Shown here in pieces: positions 1-7,882 of a stretch of DNA of 7,925 nt. The stretch is from Acidobacteriota bacterium (GTDB taxonomy: Bacteria; Acidobacteriota; Blastocatellia; Pyrinomonadales; Pyrinomonadaceae). Position numbers and translations under genes: made by a program. Numbering within the stretch: position 1 is the first letter of the stretch; each line of letters starts with the position of its first letter. A model generated the notes under the pieces. That model was not told the origin of the DNA. It saw only the letters and a program-made list of their open reading frames with translations, and made no database searches. The DNA is taken from positions 1 through 7,925 of the forward strand of contig JAKOSS010000203.1 of NCBI GenBank assembly GCA_029777145.1, in the 5' to 3' direction.

Positions 1-84
1 GACCACCGACCACCGACCACCGACCACCGACCACCGACCACCGACCACCGACCACCGACCACCGACCACCGACCACCGACCACC
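1..84. repeat. Heptamer tandem repeat, 12 perfect copies of GACCACC
   Basis: Twelve uninterrupted, identical copies of a 7-base unit fill this stretch and continue to the window edge, so the true copy number is unknown. The last unit ends two bases before the stop codon of the dehydrogenase gene. On the strand transcribed with that gene the unit reads GGTGGTC, which gives regularly spaced GG pairs. No spacers separate the units, so it is not a CRISPR array. Neither strand has a stop codon in any frame, so translation would give a 7-residue periodic peptide, but nothing here shows it is coding. It most likely lies in the 3' untranslated or intergenic region after the operon. Confidence 0.97.
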
Positions 85-86
85 GC

Positions 87-1586
<1,500 letters not shown>

Positions 1587-1597
1587 GAGACGTTAGT

Positions 1598-4093
1598 TTA
1601 CGGCATTCCACGGTTTTTTGCGTCTCGGCGGTTCTCATTGAACAGGTCAAGACGTTGGCGGGCAAGGACGGTACGCGGGTTTCCGACGCCTTGCGACTTT
1701 TCGAGGCTTTCGAGGCTTTCGCGCAGCAACGGTTCCGCGTCCTGATAGTCTTTCCGAAGCATCAGGCATTCGCCGAGCGCGCTTTTGGCTTCGGCGACCC
1801 AGAAATGATCCGCCGGCAGCGATTCGGAGCGCATTTTCAGAGCTTCGCGAAGCAGTCGCTCGCCGTCAGCCTGCCGGCCCGATCTCGCCAGGCTGAGTCC
1901 CTTGTAGATCAGGACCGTCGGATAATTGTCATAGTACTTTCCGAACGCCTCGTCGTAGATCTCGAGCGTTTCGTTCGCCTTGTCGACCGCGTCGCCGTAC
2001 CGTCCCTGAAAATAGAACGATATCGCCTGATTCCGAAGGTTGTCGCCAAGCCATAAGGCATGCGGCGACAATAACTTCCGGAGAATGGTCTCCGATTCGC
2101 GGAGAGCCGAGTCGGCCTCGTTGTACCTCCGCCGATCGATGAGGAAGCCGCCGTAGATCGTCAGCGAAAAACCGTAGCTCGGTGAATCGGTTCTGCCCTG
2201 TTCACGAAATTCGCTCACGGCGATCTCGGCGTTTTCGAACGCTTCGTCGAACTCTCCCTGATCAGCGAGCGTCGGGGCAAGCGTGCTGCGTGTCGTGGCG
2301 ACCGAGTTCCGGTCCTGATCGGACAGTCGGGGAATGAGTTCGAGAGTTTCGCGGAAGAGCGACTCGGCTTCCCGCGAGTCTCCCTGCGTCCGACGCAGGT
2401 ACGCGAAATTGTTGAGCGCCTCCGCCAGTTCGGCCGGTTTCGCGTCGCCGTCGGCGTATTCCTGTCTGAGAAGCGGCAAATAGTGGCGGTAACTCGACTC
2501 GGCTTCTTCAATATCGCCTTTCGAAAACAGCAGATTCGCCCAAAGAATCGAGCCGGCGATCATTTTCGGGTCGTTTTCCCGGTAGTTGTCCTTGAGGAAC
2601 GAAACATATTGCCCCATGAACTTGCGCGCCTGAGCATACTTGCCCTGGCCGAAGTAGGTGGCGGCGACCGTGCGCGCCAGCTCGGCTTTCAATTCGGGCG
2701 AACCGTCGAATTCGCCGCTGTCCAATCGACGCGCCGCTTCGTCAAGGACTTCGTTGACGGTCGTCTCACTTCCGTTCTTGTGCAGATCGGAAAGGATCGG
2801 ATTCGAGTATCTGAGTGTTTGTTCGAGGAACGAATTGATGTTCTCCGCTTTCTCTTTTTCTTGGCGTGCGATCCGCGCCTGCCAAACGCTCGCCGCGAGC
2901 CCGCCGACAAGGCTCAGGATGACAAGCAGCGCCGCGATGACGCCCGCTTTATGCCGTTTTGCGAACTTAAGGGCGCGGTAGCCGTACGTGTTGGGCCGGG
3001 CCTTGACGGGCAGTCCGTTGAGATGGCGCTCAATGTCGTCAATAAACGCTTCGACCGATTCATAACGACGCTCCGGTTCCTTGCGCATTGCGCGCAACGC
3101 GATATTGTCGAGATCGCCCTTCAATTGAGTGATTCGGCCGGGTTGTGTGGAGTTCGCCGACGGCAGCGGCGGATCGAGTTCGGAGATCATCCGGCCGATC
3201 TGATCCACATTCTTGTTCCCGAAGTCGAACGGGTGTTTCGTGGTCAGCAACTCGTAAAGAACCACGCCGAGACTGTAAATGTCCGAGAACGTCGTCAGCT
3301 GGTCGCCCCTAATCTGTTCAGGCGAGGCGTAGGCGGGAGTGAAGGCGCGATAGGCGGTCTGCGTCCTTTCGGCGTCGGTCAACGTATTTTCGTCCAGAAA
3401 TTTCGCCAGTCCAAAGTCAAGCAACTTCGGCTCGCCATCGTTTGTGACAAGAATATTGCCGGGTTTCAGGTCACGGTGAATGATCAGGTTCTGATGTGCG
3501 TACTTGACCGCCCGGCAGACCTTGATGAACAGTTTCAGGCGTTCCTCAACGCTCAGGCCACGTGTCTCGGCGAAACTCATGATCGGTTCGCCCTCGATGA
3601 ATTCCATCGCCAGAAACGGTTCTCCCGATTCGGAAACGCCGCCGTCGATGAGTTTCGCGATGTTTGGATGATTGAGGTTCGCGAGGATCTGCCGCTCGCG
3701 TTTGAAGCGATCTACCAATTCGCGGTCCGCAAAAATGTGGCGGATGATCTTGACCGCGACCTGCTGAGAAAATTCGCCGTCGCTGCGTTCGGCGAGAAAG
3801 ACGGCTCCCATTCCGCCTGAGCCGATCTGTTCGAGAATCCGGTAGCGTCCAAGGTTTCGGTCGATCCGCGGCTCCCCGGTGATCGCCGAGGTGACATTGA
3901 ACGCCGGCCTTTCGATAAAGTCTCCCGCTTCGCGATAGGCTGCAATGAACGCCTCGACGTCCCGCCGCAAGTCGTCGTCGCGGCCGCAATTCTCAGCGAG
4001 AAAATCGGGAAGATCTTCCGGATCGTCTTCAAGGAACCTCGAAAAGATCTCCTTCTTTTTCTCCCAATAGGTCTTTCCGGGCTCACCTTCCAT
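1598..4093 (-). CDS. Membrane Ser/Thr protein kinase with C-terminal TPR repeats (cassette 1)
   Basis: 831 residues. Residues 1-80 form a helical module with WEKKKEIF near the start and a conserved Cys36. The Hanks-type (PknB-like) catalytic domain spans about 84-357: glycine loop IGSGGMG 90-96, ATP lysine K115, helix-C glutamate E133, catalytic loop HRDLKPGN 206-213, DFG 226-228 and SPE 257-259. All catalytic residues are present and it is an RD kinase, so it should be active. Candidate activation-loop phosphosites are T244, T246 and T252. One transmembrane helix lies at about 383-404. About eight TPR-like units follow, from roughly 470 to 800. If the kinase is cytoplasmic, the TPR part faces outward as the probable sensor. 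The ATG overlaps the sigma-factor stop by 11 bases, and an in-frame TGA two codons upstream rules out an earlier start. It is the paralogue of the kinase at 4804-7272. The natural substrate is not shown; the adjacent sigma factor is the leading inference. Confidence 0.95.
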   Translation of the reverse strand: MEGEPGKTYWEKKKEIFSRFLEDDPEDLPDFLAENCGRDDDLRRDVEAFIAAYREAGDFIERPAFNVTSAITGEPRIDRNLGRYRILEQIGSGGMGAVFLAERSDGEFSQQVAVKIIRHIFADRELVDRFKRERQILANLNHPNIAKLIDGGVSESGEPFLAMEFIEGEPIMSFAETRGLSVEERLKLFIKVCRAVKYAHQNLIIHRDLKPGNILVTNDGEPKLLDFGLAKFLDENTLTDAERTQTAYRAFTPAYASPEQIRGDQLTTFSDIYSLGVVLYELLTTKHPFDFGNKNVDQIGRMISELDPPLPSANSTQPGRITQLKGDLDNIALRAMRKEPERRYESVEAFIDDIERHLNGLPVKARPNTYGYRALKFAKRHKAGVIAALLVILSLVGGLAASVWQARIARQEKEKAENINSFLEQTLRYSNPILSDLHKNGSETTVNEVLDEAARRLDSGEFDGSPELKAELARTVAATYFGQGKYAQARKFMGQYVSFLKDNYRENDPKMIAGSILWANLLFSKGDIEEAESSYRHYLPLLRQEYADGDAKPAELAEALNNFAYLRRTQGDSREAESLFRETLELIPRLSDQDRNSVATTRSTLAPTLADQGEFDEAFENAEIAVSEFREQGRTDSPSYGFSLTIYGGFLIDRRRYNEADSALRESETILRKLLSPHALWLGDNLRNQAISFYFQGRYGDAVDKANETLEIYDEAFGKYYDNYPTVLIYKGLSLARSGRQADGERLLREALKMRSESLPADHFWVAEAKSALGECLMLRKDYQDAEPLLRESLESLEKSQGVGNPRTVLARQRLDLFNENRRDAKNRGMP

Positions 4094-4652
4094 CTGTCAG
4101 TTTTTGGAACAGCCACGTTTTTGCCATCGCCCATTCACGGCTGACGGTCGCGCTCGAGACGTTCAACGCGTGCGCCGTTTCCTCGATCGTCAGGCCGCCG
4201 AAAAATCTGAGCTCGACGATCCTCGATTGGCGCTCATCGGTTCCCGCCAGTTCTTCGAGTGCTTCGTCGAGCAGGATCAGATCGACCTCCCGATCCGGAT
4301 CGCTCGGGAAACTCATCGCGTCGTTGAGCGAAAGCTTTTGACCGGAACCGCGTTTCCGGGCGTTTTTCTGGCGGGCGTGATCAACCAGGATCCGGCGCAT
4401 GACCTGTGCCGCAACCGCGAAAAAATGGGCGCGGTTCTGCCATGAGACCTTCTCCCAGTCAACGAGCCGAATGTACGCTTCGTGGACGAGCGCCGTTGCC
4501 TGCAGCGTGTGGTCCGCGCGTTCGTTTTGAAGATACGTGTGCGCAAGTTTGCGGAGTTCGCCGTAAACGTGCGGCAGAAGATCGTCCGGCGCTCGGCGGT
4601 CGCCTTCGCCGAGGCGTTCAAGCAAGATTGTAACCTCTGACGATTGAGTCAC
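4083..4652 (-). CDS. ECF-type RNA polymerase sigma factor (cassette 1)
   Basis: 189 residues, resembling the ECF-like sigma-70 family often found beside Ser/Thr kinases (Sigma70_ECF / TIGR02999 type, by recognition). Region 2 covers about residues 5-95, with the core-binding and melting segment ALVHEAYIRLVDW at 54-66 and WQNRAHFFAVAA at 71-82. Region 4 covers about 140-185 and carries a helix-turn-helix with the invariant-looking segment FFGGLTIEETAHAL at 150-163. The linker at about 100-125 is short and charged. The usual acidic DAED of region 2.2 is replaced by QATA at 51-54, placing Thr53 at the glutamate position. The start codon is GTG at 4652-4650; an in-frame TGA upstream with no ATG between them makes this the best start. 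No Shine-Dalgarno sequence is evident, only an A-rich stretch. Its last 11 bases overlap the kinase start, implying a shared transcript and coupled translation. Target promoters are unknown. Confidence 0.93.
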   Translation of the reverse strand: MTQSSEVTILLERLGEGDRRAPDDLLPHVYGELRKLAHTYLQNERADHTLQATALVHEAYIRLVDWEKVSWQNRAHFFAVAAQVMRRILVDHARQKNARKRGSGQKLSLNDAMSFPSDPDREVDLILLDEALEELAGTDERQSRIVELRFFGGLTIEETAHALNVSSATVSREWAMAKTWLFQKLTDGR

Positions 4653-4678
4653 TTTATTTGAAACTATACGACGAAACG

Positions 4679-4705
4679 AAGATATCTCGACTGTACATCA
4701 GTTCC
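4679..4705 (-). promoter_or_regulatory. Candidate ECF-type promoter for cassette 1
   Basis: On the minus strand GGAACT (4705-4700) is followed after 15 bases by TATCTT (4684-4679). GGAAC is the classic -35 core of many ECF sigma promoters and the spacing is in the usual range. Transcription would start near 4672, giving a leader of about 20 bases before the GTG at 4652. The five-base core can occur by chance, and no equivalent is visible before the other sigma gene. A second weak possibility is a TATAGT hexamer at 4668-4663, which lacks a -35 and would leave almost no leader. Confidence 0.3.
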
Positions 4706-4720
4706 GTGTCGGGGACGGAA
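4702..4720. promoter_or_regulatory. Inverted repeat overlapping the candidate -35 element
   Basis: A perfect 6-base inverted repeat, TTCCGT and ACGGAA, is separated by seven bases. It lies in the gap between the two cassettes, and its inner-facing arm at 4702-4707 overlaps the candidate GGAACT -35 element. No U-run follows on either strand, so it is not a good terminator. It could be an operator or simply a chance hairpin. Confidence 0.2.
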
Positions 4721-4772
4721 AGGAACGAAACAGGAAGTCTTATCAATTCTTCGGATCCCGACGGCCTCTCCC

Positions 4773-4797
4773 AAAAACGAATGCAAGCCCTTGTATT
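4773..4797 (-). terminator. Weak candidate intrinsic terminator after cassette 2
   Basis: Just after the kinase stop codon at 4804, the transcript could fold a stem of about seven pairs with one A-C mismatch (bases 4791-4797 against 4780-4786). A GGGC loop closes it, and the stem is followed by a run of five U (4773-4777). The stem is short and AU-rich, so termination would be partial at best. If it works, it would separate the two cassettes into different transcripts with some read-through. Confidence 0.3.
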
Positions 4798-4803
4798 GAC
4801 GGG

Positions 4804-7272
4804 TCATTCGATCTTTCTCGCGACAAACTCCGCGAGACGCTGACGGGCGAGCACCGTCCGCGGATTGTCTGCGCCCTGGGAAGCTTCGAGGCTTCCGAGA
4901 CTTTCCCGCAAGAGCGGCTCCGCTTCGGCGAACTTCTTCCGGAGCAACAGGCACTCGCCGAGCGCGCTCTCGGCGACCGCGCGCCAAAAGTGCTCGGGCG
5001 GCATCGAATTTTTCCGGATCTCATACGCCTGGCGGACAAGTTGTTCTCCCTCGTCGGCGTGTCCGGTCCTGACGAGGCTCAGCCCTTTGTAGATGAGAAC
5101 CGTCGGGTACTGATCGTAATGCTTTCCGAAGCTCTCCTCGTAGACCTTCTGTGCCGCGGACGCCTTCACGACGGCTTCCGCATAACGTCCCTGAAAATAC
5201 AATGAGATCGCCTGATTGCGAAAGTTATCGCCGAACCAAAGGGACGTCGGTGACTGATACCGTGCAAATATCGATTCCGCATCCCGGAGATCGCGGTCGG
5301 CGGTCGCGTAATCATGTTCGTCGGTCAGAAATCCGCCGAGCACCGTGAGCGAGAAGCCGTAATTCGGCGAATCAGTGTCGCCGCGCTTTCCGAATTCATC
5401 GACCGCCTCGCGCGCCGTCGCGAGGGCATCCGCGAATCGCCCCTGATCGGCCAAAACGGAGGCGAGCGTGCTCCGTGTCGTGGCGACGCGTTTCCAACCG
5501 TCGAGCGACATTTTCGGCATCAGATCCAACGACTCCCGGAACAGTGCTTCGGCCTCGCGCGAGTCGCCCTGCGTCCGTCTGAGATAGGCAAAGTTGTTGA
5601 GTGTCTCGCTCATCACGGAAGGATCGATGTTTCCGCGCCGGTACTCATCGCGAAGGATCGGAAGGTATTGGCGGAAAAGCCGTTCCGATTCCGCGAAATC
5701 ACCCTTGTCGAAAAGCAGTCCGGCCCAAAGCGTCATTCCGGTGACGGTGTTCGGGTCGTTCTCCGGATAGTTGTCGCGGACGAACCGCGCATACTGTTCG
5801 ATGAACCGGCGTGCCTCGTTGTACTTTCCCTGCGAAAAATAGATCGTACCGATCGCATGCTCGAGTTCGGCCTTGGCCTCAGGTTGGGAATCGAACTCGC
5901 CGTTGTCGATCCGGCGCGCGCCCTCGTCGAGCGCTTCGTTGATGGTCGTTTCGTTGCCGCTTTTGCGGAGCGTGTTCAGCTTCGGATCCGAATTCCGGAG
6001 CACGCCGACGAGAAACGCGCTGATGCTCTCCGCACGCTCCTTTTCGCGCCGTGCCTTTCTCGCCTGCCAGACCGTCGCGACGAGCCCGACGATGGTCAAC
6101 ACGAGAATCAGGGTCGTGGCCACTACGCCGATGCGATGGCGGCTGATGAATTTTCCGGCGGCATAACGAAAAGTCGTCGGACGTGCGGAGATCGGAAGCC
6201 GGTTCAAATGCCGGTCGATATCGGTCGCGAACGCCTCGACGGATCGGTAACGGCGTTCCGGTTCGTGCCGGACCGCCATCAGCGCGATATTGTCGAGATC
6301 GCCGCGCAAATCCGGATTTTTGAGCGATGTTCGCGGATTCATTGAGGGAGCGACGGGATCGCCGGCCTCGACGGTATCGATGATCTCATTCAGGTTCATC
6401 CCGTCGAATTGAAACGGACGAACACCGGTCAAAAGCTCGTAAAACACGACGCCGAGCGAGTAAACGTCGGACGCCGTCGTGATCTGTTCGCTGCGCAGCT
6501 GCTCGGGACTCGCGTACGCCGGCGTGAGCGCCCTGAATGCGGTCTGCGTTTGATCGACGTCGAATCCGAGACTTTCGTCGACGAGCTTTGCCAGGCCGAA
6601 ATCAAGCAGTTTCGGCTCGCCCGAATCCGTCACGAGAATATTGTCGGGCTTGATATCGCGGTGGACCACCAGATTGCGGTGGGCGTACGACAGGCCGCCG
6701 CAAACCTTGAGAAACAGACGCAATCGGTCGTTGAGCGCAAGATCGGCGGATTTCACGTATTCGGAGATCGGCTTTCCCTCGACGTATTCCATCACGAGAT
6801 ACGGTTCGCCTTTTTCGGTGACCCCGCCGTCGAGGAGCTTCGCGATGTTCGGATGGTTGAGCGACGCGAGGATCTGCCTTTCGCGCCGAAAACGGTCGAT
6901 GAGATGCGAATCGGCGACCGATTGCCGGACGATCTTGAGCGCGACCTTTTGATCGAACTCGCCGTCGGAACGGCTCGCGAGATAAACGGCTCCCATCCCG
7001 CCGTGGCCGATCTCGCGCTCGATCGTATAGTTCCCGAAGGTGCGTCCGGCGGCGTTTGACCCGATGCCGAGCTTTGCCGTCACCGGCGTTTCCAGAAATT
7101 CCTCGGCCGCCTGATACGATTCGAGCCACGATTCGACCTCGGCTCTCAGTCTCTCGTCGGCACCGCAAAGCTCCGCGGCTCTTCCCGAACGCAGTTCGAG
7201 CGGCTCTTCGATGACGATCGCGAAGATCTCCTTGACCGTTTCCCAGGTGTCGATGTCGTCGGAGCTGTTCAT
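4804..7272 (-). CDS. Membrane Ser/Thr protein kinase with C-terminal TPR repeats (cassette 2)
   Basis: 822 residues from the chosen ATG at 7272-7270. The layout matches its paralogue: helical N-terminal module (about 1-78, with WETVKEIF and Cys36), kinase domain about 82-355, membrane helix about 381-402 and TPR-like repeats about 468-798. Catalytic residues are complete: IGHGGMG 88-94, K113, E131, HRDIKPDN 204-211, DFG 224-226 and SPE 255-257. Activation-loop threonines T242, T244 and T250 are shared with the other kinase. A longer reading frame opens with ATG at 7314, but the shorter start is preferred. It gives a 4-base ATGA overlap with the sigma stop, and its first 17 residues align gap-free with the other kinase, including the shared W-E and KEIF. 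The upstream 14 codons merely re-read the end of the sigma gene. It probably phosphorylates a cytoplasmic partner in response to an extracytoplasmic cue; the sigma factor next door is the inferred partner. Confidence 0.95.
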   Translation of the reverse strand: MNSSDDIDTWETVKEIFAIVIEEPLELRSGRAAELCGADERLRAEVESWLESYQAAEEFLETPVTAKLGIGSNAAGRTFGNYTIEREIGHGGMGAVYLASRSDGEFDQKVALKIVRQSVADSHLIDRFRRERQILASLNHPNIAKLLDGGVTEKGEPYLVMEYVEGKPISEYVKSADLALNDRLRLFLKVCGGLSYAHRNLVVHRDIKPDNILVTDSGEPKLLDFGLAKLVDESLGFDVDQTQTAFRALTPAYASPEQLRSEQITTASDVYSLGVVFYELLTGVRPFQFDGMNLNEIIDTVEAGDPVAPSMNPRTSLKNPDLRGDLDNIALMAVRHEPERRYRSVEAFATDIDRHLNRLPISARPTTFRYAAGKFISRHRIGVVATTLILVLTIVGLVATVWQARKARREKERAESISAFLVGVLRNSDPKLNTLRKSGNETTINEALDEGARRIDNGEFDSQPEAKAELEHAIGTIYFSQGKYNEARRFIEQYARFVRDNYPENDPNTVTGMTLWAGLLFDKGDFAESERLFRQYLPILRDEYRRGNIDPSVMSETLNNFAYLRRTQGDSREAEALFRESLDLMPKMSLDGWKRVATTRSTLASVLADQGRFADALATAREAVDEFGKRGDTDSPNYGFSLTVLGGFLTDEHDYATADRDLRDAESIFARYQSPTSLWFGDNFRNQAISLYFQGRYAEAVVKASAAQKVYEESFGKHYDQYPTVLIYKGLSLVRTGHADEGEQLVRQAYEIRKNSMPPEHFWRAVAESALGECLLLRKKFAEAEPLLRESLGSLEASQGADNPRTVLARQRLAEFVARKIE

Positions 7273-7823
7273 TTCGTCAACCGCCGGTACAGCCAGGTTT
7301 TGGCGATCGCCCATTCACGCTTGACGGTCGCCGGTGAGACCGAGAGTACATGCGCCGTTTCCTCGATGCTCAGGCCGCCGAAAAACCGCATTTCGACAAT
7401 GCTGTGTTGTCGCGGTTCGACCTGTTTGAGCGCGTCGAGCGCGTGGTCGAGCTCGATCAGATCGAGTTCGCGCGGTCCGAACGAGATGTTCTCGGTCAGT
7501 TCGACGCGTTGGCCGAAATCACGTTTTGCCGCGTTCCGGCGCACCGCGTGATTGACGAGAATGTTTCGCATCACGCCCGCCGCAACGGCGAAAAAATGTG
7601 CGCGGTTCTGCCACGAGACGTTTTCCCAATCGACGAGCCTGACATATGCGTCGTGGACCAGCGCCGTCGGCTGAAGTGTGTGGTCGCGGCGCTCGTTCGC
7701 CATATAGCCGGCCGCGAGCCGGCGCAGTTCGTCATAAACGAGCGGCAGGAGCTTTTCAGGTGCTCCCGCGTCGCCGTCGTTGATCTCCGACAGTAAGACC
7801 GTTACTTCATCGCGACCTGGCAT
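7269..7823 (-). CDS. ECF-type RNA polymerase sigma factor (cassette 2)
   Basis: 184 residues, same family and layout as the sigma factor at 4083-4652. Region 2 contains ALVHDAYVRLVDW at 54-66 and the identical WQNRAHFFAVAA at 71-82. Region 4 carries FFGGLSIEETAHVL at 147-160 and ends in KTWLYRRLTK. Region 2.2 has QPTA at 51-54 instead of the acidic DAED, again with a threonine at residue 53. The reading frame could begin at a TTG at 7853, but the ATG at 7823-7821 aligns exactly with the other sigma factor's N-terminus (both have E-V-T at residues 6-8). The TTG also lies upstream of the predicted -10 element. No strong ribosome-binding site is visible. The TGA stop overlaps the following kinase ATG by four bases. 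The HTH and core-binding segments are intact, so it should be functional; its regulon cannot be read from this window. Confidence 0.93.
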   Translation of the reverse strand: MPGRDEVTVLLSEINDGDAGAPEKLLPLVYDELRRLAAGYMANERRDHTLQPTALVHDAYVRLVDWENVSWQNRAHFFAVAAGVMRNILVNHAVRRNAAKRDFGQRVELTENISFGPRELDLIELDHALDALKQVEPRQHSIVEMRFFGGLSIEETAHVLSVSPATVKREWAIAKTWLYRRLTK

Positions 7824-7840
7824 ATCTCGGGTGTGCTGAC

Positions 7841-7849
7841 AATATATCA
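7841..7849 (-). promoter_or_regulatory. Candidate extended -10 promoter for cassette 2
   Basis: The minus strand reads TGATATATT, an extended -10 element (TG, one base, then TATATT, five of six matches to the vegetative consensus). No recognisable -35 hexamer sits 16-18 bases upstream, which is usual for extended -10 promoters. Transcription would start near 7834, about ten bases before the ATG at 7823. This suggests housekeeping-sigma transcription of cassette 2 and argues against the TTG start at 7853. Confidence 0.4.
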
Positions 7850-7872
7850 GCAAAAGTACGCCGATTGGAGAA

Positions 7873-7882
7873 AATTCGAATT
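7873..7882. promoter_or_regulatory. Palindrome upstream of cassette 2 promoter
   Basis: AATTCGAATT is a perfect 10-base palindrome in an AT-rich patch that contrasts with the GC-rich surroundings. It would lie roughly 40 to 50 bases before the inferred transcription start, a common place for an activator or an upstream-promoter element. There is no second copy in the window. A second small inverted repeat (GCCG, ATC, CGGC) lies at 7890-7900. The rest of 7850-7925 shows no gene. Confidence 0.25.

Larger units (their letters stand above)
1598..7823 (-). other. Tandem paralogous sigma-kinase cassettes
   Basis: Two head-to-tail copies of the same two-gene unit: 7823-4804 and 4652-1598. The spacing between the sigma start codons is 3171 bases. 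Both proteins of each unit are homologous over their full length, with matching domain boundaries. Short DNA stretches are almost unchanged, for example around 4171-4212 against 7351-7392 and around 4410-4441 against 7580-7611. This is best explained by an old tandem duplication followed by divergence, or by insertion of a related cassette beside a resident one. The intergenic regions upstream of the two sigma genes show no clear similarity, so the promoters have diverged or were never copied. Confidence 0.85.

Noticed and set aside
1..84. CRISPR array or telomere-like repeat
   Set aside because: The units are 7 bases, contiguous and without spacers, so not CRISPR. A position directly after a gene stop within a larger sequence gives no reason to call it a chromosome end.
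2483..3820. Plus-strand open frame of 445 codons opposite the cassette 1 kinase
   Set aside because: The opposite strand encodes all the kinase motifs in order. The plus-strand product has no fold signature, and a similar shadow appears opposite the paralogue, as expected from codon bias.
4658..4843. Small plus-strand frame of 61 codons in the inter-cassette gap
   Set aside because: It runs into the 3' end of the kinase gene on the other strand, has no recognisable motif, and covers the candidate promoter. Nothing supports its translation.
5314..6345. Plus-strand open frame of 343 codons opposite the cassette 2 kinase
   Set aside because: It is a shadow of a conserved coding sequence, with no domain and no ribosome-binding site.
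7273..7314. Upstream ATG giving the cassette 2 kinase 14 extra residues
   Set aside because: Those codons lie inside the sigma gene and re-read its conserved end in another frame. The paralogous kinase cannot have such an extension because a stop sits two codons before its start.
7824..7853. TTG start giving the cassette 2 sigma factor ten extra residues
   Set aside because: The extension has no counterpart in the paralogue and the TTG lies upstream of the likely -10 element, so it would probably not be transcribed.
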